10,889 bases of DNA from Candidatus Sabulitectum sp. (lineage in GTDB: Bacteria; Fermentibacterota; Fermentibacteria; Fermentibacterales; JCC-6), in the NCBI GenBank assembly GCA_029940175.1, contig JAOZRM010000102.1, positions 1 through 10,889 of the forward strand, written 5' to 3'. Of this stretch, positions 1 to 6,258 are shown piece by piece. The notes under the pieces are model-generated. The model did not search any database. It worked only from the letters and a program-made list of their open reading frames with translations, and was not told where the DNA came from. Made by a program: the position numbers and the translations under genes. Every line of letters begins with the position of its first letter. Within the stretch, counting starts at the first letter, position 1.

Positions 1-461
1 CCGACCGTTCCGAAAGTATCTCCGTGATAAGCCCCGGAAAGAGAGATGATGTTTTTCTTTTCAGCTCTGCCAAGATTCCACCAGTACTGAATAGCGATCC
101 GCAGTGCTGCTTCAACGCCGCTTGCCCCGTCAGAGGCATAATAAACACGGTTCAAATTGCCTGGAGACACATCAGTCAGCTTTTCAGACAGCTCAATCAC
201 CCCAGTGTGTGACATTCCACCGGTAATGCTGTGCTGCAGTCTAACTGCTTGCTGTACAACAGAGTTTACAATATGAGGGTGGCTGTGACCAAGGTTAACG
301 CACCACCATGAACTTATGCCGTCAAGGTATTCTCTGCCTGTAACATCAGTAAGCTTTACACCAGTAGCGCTTGCTATTACCGGAAAGTCTGTCTGCTCAA
401 ATTCAACGATATTTGTGTATGGATGCCAAAGGTGTTCAAGATCAGTTTCCCGGTAGTTCAT
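1..461 (-). CDS. bioA: Adenosylmethionine-8-amino-7-oxononanoate aminotransferase (BioA), N-terminal part only
   Basis: BioA is a PLP-dependent aminotransferase that converts KAPA to DAPA, the third-last step of biotin synthesis, usually with S-adenosylmethionine as amino donor. I translated the minus strand from the ATG at 461. It begins MNYRETDLEHLWHPYTN and contains the family hallmarks HLWHPYT, DGISSWWCVNLGHSHP, the cofactor phosphate-binding segment YYASDGASGVEAALR, and AYHGDT. About 153 residues are present; the rest, including the catalytic lysine, lies beyond the left edge. The start overlaps the bioD stop by 20 bases, so translation is probably coupled. The only Shine-Dalgarno-like run (AAGGA) lies about 10 bases upstream. 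The loop reads SDGAS where many homologues have SDNGS, an ordinary variation. It is the last visible gene of the bioC-bioD-bioA operon under the operator at 2062-2095. Confidence 0.95.
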   Translation of the reverse strand, partial: MNYRETDLEHLWHPYTNIVEFEQTDFPVIASATGVKLTDVTGREYLDGISSWWCVNLGHSHPHIVNSVVQQAVRLQHSITGGMSHTGVIELSEKLTDVSPGNLNRVYYASDGASGVEAALRIAIQYWWNLGRAEKKNIISLSGAYHGDTFGTV

Positions 462-1143
462 CAGAGAGAATTCCTTTCAATTTTTCACAGATGGAAACAA
501 AAGACCGGTGGGGAAAAGAGTCGGATGAGAATGGGATCTTGCCCAGTATCTTAACTCCACCGTATTCCCTGATCGCCTTGATGTTGCTGGAACTTATCAG
601 GCTTGAAGGGGGAGTTGTATGATTGACAATGACACCTGCAACCTCAAGCCCTGCATTCCGTAAGGCTGAGAGAGAAAGCAGTGTGTGGTTTATTGTTCCC
701 AGCTTGTTGGAAGAAACCAGAACAACAGGCCATCCAAGTTCAACCATCAGGTCAAGCATCGTTTTCCCGTTGCCCAGAGGAACAAGAATTCCACCTGCAC
801 CCTCTGCAACCACACAATCAAAACCAGATTGAAGATCGTGCAGACCAGACACCATCCCGGAAAGAGAGATCGAAGTGTCAGCAAGCTCGGCAGCCAGATG
901 AGGAGAGCATACAGGAGCAAAGCGAAGGGGGCAGAGTTTCTGCAAAACAGAGTCGGGGAATGACAGCGAAGCAGTTCTTAAAGAGAACTCAAGGTCTTCG
1001 GCAATATCGTTAACGCAACCTGTCTGTACGGGCTTTGCAGGCACAGTATTAATTCCACTATTTACAAAACCGCTTACAATTCCAGCAGTTACAACCGTTT
1101 TGCCGGCATCGGTATCTGTTCCAGTGATGAACAATGATCTCAC
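442..1143 (-). CDS. bioD: Dethiobiotin synthetase (BioD)
   Basis: BioD is a cytoplasmic ATP-dependent ligase that closes the ureido ring, turning DAPA plus CO2 into dethiobiotin. The 233-residue product has the normal family length. It shows the P-loop GTDTDAGKT (residues 8-16, Lys15), the substrate-binding lysine in AKPVQTG (Lys37), the SPHLAA segment (80-85) and EGAGG (Glu114-Gly118), in family order, followed by VVLVSSNKLGTINH and the base-binding region GVIVNHTTP. The start is GTG at 1143. It overlaps the bioC stop as GTGA and has GGAGGG five bases upstream, so no other start is needed. The 3' end overlaps bioA by 20 bases. All residues I would expect are present. Confidence 0.96.
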   Translation of the reverse strand: MRSLFITGTDTDAGKTVVTAGIVSGFVNSGINTVPAKPVQTGCVNDIAEDLEFSLRTASLSFPDSVLQKLCPLRFAPVCSPHLAAELADTSISLSGMVSGLHDLQSGFDCVVAEGAGGILVPLGNGKTMLDLMVELGWPVVLVSSNKLGTINHTLLSLSALRNAGLEVAGVIVNHTTPPSSLISSSNIKAIREYGGVKILGKIPFSSDSFPHRSFVSICEKLKGILSDELPGN

Positions 1144-1940
1144 AAGTTCCCTCCAGACGCAACTACAAAATGTACTTTGTAAGTTGCCGGAACTGCTCCC
1201 GAATCATCACCGTAATTACAGCTGTAGTAATTTAAGGCTTTTCTAAGAACCCCCGGTGAAACAACGGATGCCTTCCGGTGACCTGAGAGAGATGCACCGA
1301 TACCTCGAACTGCCCGTAAACTTTCAACGGGTGATTTGTAGAATACTGTAAAATCACAGGAGAATGAGTTTTCGATACTGAATCCCGCTTGCTGAAACAA
1401 GCCATCCCATTCAGCTCCTGATGTGTAGTTAAGAGAATTCCAGGTTCCCTCGGTTTCAACAAAGCTTTGCTCCAGCTCACCAAGCATGCCTCTTACCGGA
1501 ATGGCATGAACAGTGAAACCTTCGGGATTAAGCAAAGAAGAAAGTCGATTTATAAATGAGGCAGGATCACGAAGCCACTGCAGTGCACAACTGGAAAGAA
1601 CAAGATCGTATCTTGAATCAAGGTCTATTTTCTCAAAATCAAGCACATTGTGCAACACCAGCTCTGAAGAAGGGATTTTACCCCGGCAGAATCTTACCAT
1701 TTCAGCAGCCCCGTCAGTGAATTCCTTGTACGCCCTGGGAAACAGCGAATTCAACCCTGCGGAAAGAATCCCTGTTCCACAACCCAGTTCAAGCAGGCTA
1801 TCAGGTTTTAACCTGCTTACAACATCAAGAAGTTTTGATGCGATCAGTCTTTGGTGTTCAGCGTATGTGTCATATGAACCGGCTGCATTAGAGAATTGTG
1901 ACAGCACAATCTCTGTTTCAGGGATCAATACGCTCTGCAA
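1140..1940 (-). CDS. bioC: Malonyl-ACP O-methyltransferase (BioC)
   Basis: BioC uses SAM to methylate malonyl-ACP, priming the fatty-acid synthase to build pimeloyl-ACP methyl ester; BioH later removes the methyl group. SAM motif I is LLELGCGTG (about residues 49-57). The BioC signature DLVLSSCALQW (112-122) is followed by DPASFINRLSSLLNPEG. The family N-terminus FSNAAGSYDTYAEHQR is present near residue 16. The reading frame is open upstream to an ATG at 2027, but that ATG has no Shine-Dalgarno and sits only a few bases past the predicted transcription start. I chose TTG at 1940: AGGAGGAG lies six bases before it and the length becomes 266 residues, close to family norm. The first eight residues (LQSVLIPE) are encoded by DNA nearly identical to the 3' end of bioH read in another frame. 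It is the first gene of bioC-bioD-bioA. Confidence 0.93.
   Translation of the reverse strand: MQSVLIPETEIVLSQFSNAAGSYDTYAEHQRLIASKLLDVVSRLKPDSLLELGCGTGILSAGLNSLFPRAYKEFTDGAAEMVRFCRGKIPSSELVLHNVLDFEKIDLDSRYDLVLSSCALQWLRDPASFINRLSSLLNPEGFTVHAIPVRGMLGELEQSFVETEGTWNSLNYTSGAEWDGLFQQAGFSIENSFSCDFTVFYKSPVESLRAVRGIGASLSGHRKASVVSPGVLRKALNYYSCNYGDDSGAVPATYKVHFVVASGGNL
1918..1940 (-). repeat. 23-bp remnant of the bioH 3' end at the bioC start codon
   Basis: These 23 bases match the truncated bioH copy at 4246-4268 in 22 positions, and the intact bioH end at 6259-6281 closely as well. On the minus strand this contains the ancestral bioH stop (TGA). The bioC TTG start lies inside the former bioH coding sequence, one frame over. 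In all three copies this other frame would read L-Q-(N/S)-V-L-I-P-E, as expected if bioC once started inside bioH. Homology rests on near identity over 23 bases; the model of origin is inference. Confidence 0.7.
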
Positions 1941-1941
1941 T

Positions 1942-1951
1942 CTTCTCCTCC
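1942..1951 (-). promoter_or_regulatory. Ribosome binding site that fixes the bioC TTG start
   Basis: On the minus strand the bases just before TTG 1940 read AGGAGGAGAAGA, a strong Shine-Dalgarno with about six bases between AGGAGG and TTG. This decides the start of bioC against the longer open frame beginning at 2027. Confidence 0.75.
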
Positions 1952-1980
1952 TAAACAAAGTATCAATTCTTCTCAATTTC

Positions 1981-2000
1981 TCTCCGGTTGCAACCGGAGA
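1981..2000 (-). promoter_or_regulatory. Perfect 20-bp palindrome (hairpin) in the bioC leader
   Basis: TCTCCGGTTGCAACCGGAGA is its own reverse complement. As RNA it can form an 8-bp GC-rich stem with a TGCA loop. It lies in the transcribed leader of bioC-bioD-bioA, between the promoter (2041-2069) and the ribosome site (1942-1951). The birA leader, otherwise similar, has no counterpart. No run of T follows, so it is not an ordinary terminator. It could be an operator for another regulator, an mRNA-stabilising hairpin or a chance structure. Confidence 0.5.
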
Positions 2001-2040
2001 AGAAACTAAACCTGTTGAAAAGAGCATTCAATATGCCGGG

Positions 2041-2069
2041 AAAATGAACCCTGAAAAGTAGATTGTCAA
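2041..2069 (-). promoter_or_regulatory. Promoter of the bioC-bioD-bioA operon
   Basis: On the minus strand TTGACA (2064-2069) is followed, 17 bases on, by CATTTT (2041-2046), a weak -10. The same pair with identical spacing stands before birA (9697-9725). The -35 lies inside the right arm of the BirA operator, so bound BirA would block RNA polymerase directly. Predicted transcription start is near 2034, giving a leader of roughly 95 bases before TTG 1940. Confidence 0.6.
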
Positions 2070-2095
2070 CCATTGGAGGCCAATAGGTTTACAAT
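2062..2095. promoter_or_regulatory. BirA operator controlling bioC-bioD-bioA
   Basis: ATTGTCAACC (2062-2071) and GGTTTACAAT (2086-2095) form an inverted repeat with a 14-base spacer and one mismatched pair. It matches the widely conserved bacterial BirA box TTGTAAACC-N14/15-GGTTTACAA. The arms are identical base for base to those at 9718-9751, although the spacer differs almost completely. Here the spacer contains a second, inner inverted repeat, ATTGG/CCAAT, not present in the other copy. The regulator is encoded in this window (birA). Confidence 0.88.
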
Positions 2096-2272
2096 GCTCT
2101 TGATCTCAATTAGTGAGTAATGGAAATCGGAACCAGCTTACTCCTGTCAGTCCGAGAATGGCGATGAACCTTCTACAGATTGCCGCTCTGGCAGGAAGCG
2201 CATCTTTACTTAAGAAACAGAAGTCTTCAGGACAAGGCACAATCACATTTATAGCTTTGCCTGTGTCTGCTA

Positions 2273-2301
2273 TTTACGCGAGGAACTTGCTTTGATATAA
2301 T
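2273..2301 (+). promoter_or_regulatory. Promoter of the winged-helix/nucleotidyltransferase pair
   Basis: TTTACG (2273-2278) and a perfect TATAAT (2296-2301) are separated by 17 bases. Transcription should start near 2308, just before the palindrome at 2312-2327. The region 2096-2272 before it shows no convincing gene: a 60-codon open frame from 2113 lacks a ribosome site and family features. Confidence 0.65.
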
Positions 2302-2311
2302 ACCAAAGAAG

Positions 2312-2327
2312 TTGGTTATATAACCAA
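2312..2327. promoter_or_regulatory. Perfect 16-bp palindrome, candidate operator
   Basis: TTGGTTATATAACCAA is a perfect inverted repeat at about +5 to +20 of the predicted promoter and immediately before the Shine-Dalgarno of the winged-helix gene. Its position suits autorepression by the winged-helix protein it precedes, as in many toxin-antitoxin pairs. The binding protein is inferred, not shown. Confidence 0.55.
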
Positions 2328-2347
2328 GTAAGGTGGTGATTGAGTAT

Positions 2348-2680
2348 ATGCTTCTTGAGTCTATTCTTGTTTCTGAAGATGCTGAGAGAGTACTTGTATT
2401 TATTGCAGCAAGAAAAAAGGGATACGCAAGTGAAATTGCCGAGTTTTATCAGCGACATATTTACGGTATTCAGAAGCAGCTTGAGAAGTTTGAAAATGGG
2501 GGAGTGTTCTTTAGCAGTAAAGTTGGCAGAACCAGGTTGTACGAATTCAATCCGAGATATCCTTTGATGGGTGAGTTAATACTCCTTATTAAAAAGGCGA
2601 TTCAGTTTCTGCCCGAGGAGGAAAAGCAGCGCTTACTGGTTTTCAGAGGAAGGCCGAGACGTAAAGGAAAACCGCTATGA
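2348..2680 (+). CDS. Small winged helix-turn-helix protein, putative antitoxin/autoregulator
   Basis: The 110-residue product looks like an ArsR-type winged helix. DAERVLVFIAARKKG is followed by YASEIAEFYQ, recognition-helix-like YGIQKQLEKFENGGV, and a wing ending GRTRLYEFNPRYP. The basic tail RGRPRRKGKPL is typical of a family of roughly 100-residue winged-helix proteins often found beside nucleotidyltransferase-fold genes (recalled, not searched). I took ATG 2348 as the start because AAGGTGG (2330-2336) lies about 11 bases upstream. GTG codons at 2333 and 2336 are in frame but overlap that ribosome site. The stop overlaps the next gene's ATG as ATGA, so the two are co-translated. Likely role: DNA-binding antitoxin or autorepressor acting on 2312-2327. 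A plain regulator is the alternative. Confidence 0.78.
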   Translation: MLLESILVSEDAERVLVFIAARKKGYASEIAEFYQRHIYGIQKQLEKFENGGVFFSSKVGRTRLYEFNPRYPLMGELILLIKKAIQFLPEEEKQRLLVFRGRPRRKGKPL

Positions 2681-3222
2681 AATCAATTTCAGAAATGAAT
2701 CGACTTGAGTTAGCTTCTTTTGTATCCACAAAGCTGCAAGAGAGTGGAATTTCAGTTGTGTTAAGTGGTGGCTCCTGTGTTTCCATTTACAGTGAGGACA
2801 AGTACGTTTCAATGGATCTTGATTTCATTGAAACCGGACTTTCATCCAGAACAGAAGTTACCATGTGTATGGAAAGTCTTGGTTTCGTGGTGGATCACCG
2901 TTATTTCAGACATCCGGAGGCAGAGCTTCTTGTTGAGTTTCCTGCAGGTCCCCTTGGAATTGGGAATCAACCTATTACTCAATTCAATGAAATCTCTACG
3001 ACAGTAGGGGTGCTTCGACTACTCACACCCACAGATTGTGTTAAAGACAGACTTGCCTGGTTTTATCATACAGGCGATACTGAGTGCCTTGAACAGGCTT
3101 ATATGGTTGTTCGAAAACATGTTATCGATCTTGATGAGATTGCCCGCTGGTCTGCCGGGGAGAGTAAGGCGGAGGAGTTCGAGAAATTAAAGGAATCCTT
3201 GATCTCTGCCCACTGTGACTGA
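2677..3222 (+). CDS. Nucleotidyltransferase-fold protein, putative toxin of a two-gene unit
   Basis: This 181-residue protein resembles minimal nucleotidyltransferases of the DUF6036/AbiEii-like kind. It has VVLSGGSCVSIYS (Gly31-Gly32-Ser33), then SMDLDFI with the paired carboxylates Asp47 and Asp49, and a possible third acid, Glu87, in LLVEFP. The C-terminal helical part LLTPTDCVKDRLAWFYHTGDTECLEQA resembles that of the same family. The GGS and DxD residues appear intact, so activity is plausible. Members of this superfamily act as toxins by adding nucleotides to tRNA or proteins; the substrate here cannot be told from sequence. The gene overlaps the upstream winged-helix gene by four bases. 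It could instead be a housekeeping transferase, but the pairing, the palindromic operator and its place as an insert between biotin operons favour a toxin-antitoxin-like module. Confidence 0.75.
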   Translation: MKSISEMNRLELASFVSTKLQESGISVVLSGGSCVSIYSEDKYVSMDLDFIETGLSSRTEVTMCMESLGFVVDHRYFRHPEAELLVEFPAGPLGIGNQPITQFNEISTTVGVLRLLTPTDCVKDRLAWFYHTGDTECLEQAYMVVRKHVIDLDEIARWSAGESKAEEFEKLKESLISAHCD

Positions 3223-3359
3223 TCTGATTAATTAAAGACTTTTCAACCTCACAGCTTGCCAGAATATCGGTTCGATTGTGTCCACTACGGGGTACAGTGA
3301 TTTTATGTCATCTGGATCATTTCTTCCCATAGAGTTCGGTTCAATCAGGAAGGAGCTTC

Positions 3360-3449
3360 TTGAATAAAATTGAAGAATTCTATTTGAACTATCTTGGGGT
3401 AAATGCTCATGAACTTGCTTCCGGAGCGAGGTGTTCTCATCAGACCTAA
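3360..3449 (+). pseudogene. N-terminal codons of the acetyltransferase in a shifted frame
   Basis: From TTG 3360, preceded by a strong AGGAAGGAG (3347-3355), the frame reads MNKIEEFYLNYLGVNAHELASGA and then runs to a stop at 3447-3449. This looks like the N-terminus of the GNAT proteins to which the next frame belongs. Switching to that frame near 3425-3433 would give one continuous protein of about 250 residues. One missing base around 3429-3431 would explain the shift. It may be a real mutation or a sequencing/assembly error; no clear slippery site suggests programmed frameshifting. Confidence 0.55.
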
Positions 3450-4111
3450 GGGGGAAACCGGAATCTGAGTTGACCTGTAATGTGCATGATCTAATCGTTT
3501 CAGTCTTTAATAAGACTCTCATTCACTCCGTTAATCCTGATATGATTACAGGATACCGTCCACTTGCACCAAGACATGTATCGGATCACCTTGTCGAGTT
3601 GGTTGATGATGCTTTCTTCAAAATCTGCAAATACAGATACTACTGGATATCAGAATGGTTCAGATACTCCACTGATAAGTCCCATGCTGTATCGCAAGAT
3701 GTTACGGTGCTCACCAGCGATCATCGGGAGATGATTGAGGCGAGAAAACAGGTAAGAAGAGGCAGTCTGTTCAGAGATCGAGTCTGGGAGAAAACCTATT
3801 CCCCCCTGCTGCTTGAAGGCAGGCTTATGGCAGTGATCAGGGATAATAAGATCGTGTCTTACAGTTCTGTCACATACCTGCCTTTTGGTGCTGCCAATAT
3901 CGCTGTGTGGACTGACAAGGAATACAGGAAAATGGGATATGGGGCAAACTGTGTTATGCAGGCGGTGAACTGGTGTGAAGATAATAACAGAATACCCATA
4001 TACCTGGTTTCATCATCGAATGTTGCCTCGATAAGATTAGCTGAAAAACTTGGTTTCAACAGAGTCGCCAGTGAAATACGAACTACTGTTAGCACTTCCG
4101 TGAACAGGTGA
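3431..4111 (+). CDS. GNAT-family N-acetyltransferase, probably frameshifted near its start
   Basis: GNAT enzymes transfer an acetyl group from acetyl-CoA to amines or proteins; the acceptor here is unknown. The 226-residue frame contains a central region LLLEGRLMAVIRDNKIVSYSS, the strand AANIAVWTDKEYR, the acetyl-CoA pyrophosphate loop RKMGYGA (Arg166-Ala172) and the C-terminal IPIYLVSSSNVASIRLAEKLGF, a typical GNAT motif B. The frame opens at GTG 3431, which lacks a convincing ribosome site. A good Shine-Dalgarno and plausible first 23 residues lie upstream in another frame (3360-3449). I therefore think the gene began at TTG 3360 and carries a one-base frameshift. If real, the gene may be inactive or make a truncated protein that still has the acetyl-CoA-binding half. 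No operon partner is apparent; the 137-bp gap after the nucleotidyltransferase holds no clear terminator. Confidence 0.72.
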   Translation: MFSSDLRGKPESELTCNVHDLIVSVFNKTLIHSVNPDMITGYRPLAPRHVSDHLVELVDDAFFKICKYRYYWISEWFRYSTDKSHAVSQDVTVLTSDHREMIEARKQVRRGSLFRDRVWEKTYSPLLLEGRLMAVIRDNKIVSYSSVTYLPFGAANIAVWTDKEYRKMGYGANCVMQAVNWCEDNNRIPIYLVSSSNVASIRLAEKLGFNRVASEIRTTVSTSVNR

Positions 4112-4245
4112 ATCCTGTTCTAAACACTATCATAAGAAAAGTTAGTATGCAAAAACAAAAGTGAATGTATTGATCTGTAGCTAGTTAGGGCTGAAAGGTA
4201 ATTCTGATGAAAACAGAGCTTGTATTTGGTAATGTATCCTGATTC

Positions 4246-4339
4246 TCAGGGATCAATACGTTCTGCAAGTTCTTTCACCGCCTCTGTAATGACATTAGCG
4301 TGTGTGATCGGCAGCAGATGATTACCACCGGGTGCAGGA
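4246..4339 (-). pseudogene. Truncated duplicate of the bioH 3' end
   Basis: 4247-4339 aligns without gaps to 6260-6352 at a fixed offset of 2013 bases, with 87 of 93 positions identical. On the minus strand the copy is still in frame, encoding the last 31 codons of BioH, including the catalytic His segment GGNHLLPITH, and ending RIDP then TGA. Similarity stops at 4339; a weak match to 6394-6410 follows (cgagcat.caa), possibly a further decayed piece. It has no start of its own and cannot make BioH. It lies in the 353-bp gap 4112-4464, which holds no other gene. Together with the intact bioH end it forms direct repeats flanking the exported propeller gene. Confidence 0.88.
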
Positions 4340-4415
4340 TCCGAGCATGCAAGTATACCCTTGATGACAATTGACTTTCTTATGCTTGCTGTAGTGGCCT
4401 CTCCCTGGAAGTCGC

Positions 4416-4444
4416 TTGACAATTATCTTACTTAAAATGATTAT
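4416..4444 (+). promoter_or_regulatory. Promoter of the exported propeller gene
   Basis: TTGACA (4416-4421) and GATTAT (4439-4444) are 17 bases apart. The predicted start, about 4451, leaves a very short leader that begins almost at the AGGAGG ribosome site (4453-4458). The -35 is perfect and the -10 matches four of six. Confidence 0.45.
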
Positions 4445-4464
4445 TGCATTATAGGAGGAGAATC

Positions 4465-6201
4465 ATGTACAGCATGTTATCGCTCTTGATTCTGTTGCTT
4501 TTAGCATATGCGTTATCCGCAGATTCATTAACCCAGACAGACTGGTCCGGCGGAGGCGGTGTGCATGGCCCGGTGAACTCCTGGGACAGCACTTTCTATC
4601 AATCCACTTCGATGAATTTCAATGCCATTGGTGTTCTGCAGTCTGGAATCCTGCCGGAACTGATTGAACACATTCCTGATATAAACACAGGAGCCGGCAT
4701 GAAACATGTTTTGTGGGGAGACATTGACCTTGACGGTGACATTGACCTGCTTGAAGTTACCGCAGGCGATAGCATTTTCTGGCATGAGCATCCATCTGTT
4801 CCCGGTGAGTGGCCGTCCCACTTCTCTGCATCTCCAGGAAGTGTGATATCCGTTGACCTTATTGAATTTGATTCAGGTACGCCAGCATGGGTAGTTGACT
4901 ACAACTACAACGGAACTGCGATTGTAGCCTTGTATTACCTGTCAGGCGGCTACGTCATCGGTTCACTTGGAGACGCTGACTACATTACTGGTGTTACATC
5001 AGGGGATATCGATGGGGATGGCTCTTCCGATATTATTGGTTGGCAATGGGGTTATGATGAGATTTGGGTCTGGTGGTCATGCCATCCTGATTCCGCAGAA
5101 CTCCTGTTCATGCCTCACACTCCCATCAGTGTATTTGTATTCGACGGCGACGGCGACGGTGATTTAGACATGGCGGTGAACAAGTCCTGGTATCCGGAAA
5201 CTGTTGTTTACTGGAATGACGGCGACTGGGTGCCGACAATAGTTACAGATCTCTTTTATGCAAGCGGGATTGATGCCGGAGACATTGATGGAGATGACTA
5301 TTGTGAACTGACCGCCGTGGCAAGCAGCACTCAAATGCTGTATAAGAATGTTGGAGGCTGGGAAGGAGAAGTTCTTACAAGCGGGTCCAATTTGTGTGCC
5401 TTTATCGATCTGGACAATGATGGTGATATGGATGTTTCAGGGTTTGGAGGTACCAGCTTTCATCTCTTCTACAACTGCGACCAGAGTGGCAACCTGTTCT
5501 ATGCTGACTACAATACTGGATTCACAGGCGACCAGCTGGATTGTGAAGATATGAACCTTGACGGTCAGGAAGATTTAATACTTACCAATGCTGGCACAGG
5601 TCAGATAAGGTGGTATGAACATTGTTCTATCTATCAGCAAATCAGTTCACTGGAATCCAGTATTCTTAACCTTGATTCAGATCCAGGCTGGGGGTACCTG
5701 GATTGGAATGCGGTAACACCTGAAGGAACCTCTGTATCATTTCTCGTTCGGGCATCTGATGATTATTCCGATATGGGGACCTGGTCGGATACTCTATATG
5801 CTCCTTGCAGTTTGCAGGAAATTCTGTCAGAGAATGAAAACTACTTCCAGTATAAGGCTGTTCTTGCAACATCTAATCCCGATACCACACCTACTTTGAT
5901 GGATGTTACTGTAACTTGGGATCCCATGGGTATTGAGGATCAGTTCAACACTGCCCTACTTCCCTTTTTATCCAATCCAGTTTCTGGAACTGTGCAAATC
6001 AGGTTCATTCTTGGGGATGCAGCTCCGGTTGAAATATGCATCTTTGATTTAACCGGGCGCATGGTCAATACTGTTCTCAAGGAGGCGGTACCTGCTGGAA
6101 ATCATTCGGTTTATCTTGACCTGCAGACACCTGGTATCTACTTCTGCAGGATGACCTCAGCAGATTTTACTTTTACGAGAAGCTATGTGGTCATAAACTA
6201 G
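4465..6201 (+). CDS. Exported seven-repeat FG-GAP/VCBS propeller protein with C-terminal sorting-type domain
   Basis: The start is ATG 4465, with AGGAGG at 4453-4458; an in-frame TTG at 4444 lies upstream of that site and is unlikely. The 578-residue product opens with a signal peptide (MYSMLSLLILLLLAYALSA), cleaved near residues 20-22. Acidic, probably calcium-binding loops of the FG-GAP/VCBS kind start at about residues 86 (DIDLDGDIDLL), 131 (degenerate, DLIEFDSG), 181 (DIDGDGSSD), 227 (DGDGDGDLD), 273 (DIDGDDYCE), 315 (DLDNDGDMD) and 362 (DMNLDGQED). The 42-50 residue period and count of seven suit a seven-bladed propeller. A beta-rich region (about 400-485) follows. From about 488 there is a module with SNPVSGTVQIRF, ICIFDLTGRMV, VPAGNHSVYLDL and GIYFCRM, like type A C-terminal sorting domains of the type IX secretion system. 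It is probably secreted or surface-bound; ligand unknown. It sits between two copies of the bioH tail and is convergent with bioH. Confidence 0.85.
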   Translation: MYSMLSLLILLLLAYALSADSLTQTDWSGGGGVHGPVNSWDSTFYQSTSMNFNAIGVLQSGILPELIEHIPDINTGAGMKHVLWGDIDLDGDIDLLEVTAGDSIFWHEHPSVPGEWPSHFSASPGSVISVDLIEFDSGTPAWVVDYNYNGTAIVALYYLSGGYVIGSLGDADYITGVTSGDIDGDGSSDIIGWQWGYDEIWVWWSCHPDSAELLFMPHTPISVFVFDGDGDGDLDMAVNKSWYPETVVYWNDGDWVPTIVTDLFYASGIDAGDIDGDDYCELTAVASSTQMLYKNVGGWEGEVLTSGSNLCAFIDLDNDGDMDVSGFGGTSFHLFYNCDQSGNLFYADYNTGFTGDQLDCEDMNLDGQEDLILTNAGTGQIRWYEHCSIYQQISSLESSILNLDSDPGWGYLDWNAVTPEGTSVSFLVRASDDYSDMGTWSDTLYAPCSLQEILSENENYFQYKAVLATSNPDTTPTLMDVTVTWDPMGIEDQFNTALLPFLSNPVSGTVQIRFILGDAAPVEICIFDLTGRMVNTVLKEAVPAGNHSVYLDLQTPGIYFCRMTSADFTFTRSYVVIN

Positions 6202-6237
6202 ATTCAGCTCTTTCAAAAGTATCCTCTCAGGGGTGCC

Positions 6238-6255
6238 AAAGTAAACAATTACTTT
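6238..6255. terminator. Weak AT-rich hairpin between convergent genes
   Basis: AAAGTAA-ACAA-TTACTTT forms a 7-bp stem with a 4-base loop in the 57-bp gap between the propeller gene (plus) and bioH (minus). With no GC and no clean T-tract it would be a poor terminator. It is noted only because of its position; it serves either strand equally. Confidence 0.25.
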
Positions 6256-6258
6256 ATT

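Larger units (their letters stand above)
2028..2095 (-). repeat. Copy of the birA-operon control region upstream of bioC
   Basis: Ungapped alignment with 9684-9751 gives 48 of 68 identical positions. The half covering the -10 and start point (2028-2049) is 21 of 22 identical, and the operator arms are 20 of 20. The divergent positions are the operator spacer and part of the promoter spacer. Weaker similarity continues to the birA ribosome site (AAACCT and AAAAG blocks), which suggests that DNA up to the birA start was once copied here. Confidence 0.65.

Noticed and set aside
1941..2027. 29-codon N-terminal extension of bioC from ATG 2027
   Set aside because: There is no Shine-Dalgarno, the ATG is almost at the predicted transcription start, the segment contains the 20-bp palindrome and the real ribosome site, and BioC homologues begin near FSNAAGSYD.
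2113..2295. 60-codon plus-strand open frame between the bioC operator and the winged-helix gene
   Set aside because: It starts at GTG without a ribosome site, shows no family features, and contains the -35 of the downstream promoter near its end. It is more likely non-coding.
3232..3522. Minus-strand open frame whose last third (NDPDDIKSLYPVVDTIEPIFW...) looks somewhat protein-like
   Set aside because: Its first part overlaps the acetyltransferase start region and there is no ribosome site. The tail could be a remnant of a lost gene but I recognise no family, so I did not annotate it.
4377..4415. Second possible promoter before the propeller gene starting with TTGACT at 4371
   Set aside because: No acceptable -10 lies at the right distance; the TTGACA at 4416 is a better candidate.
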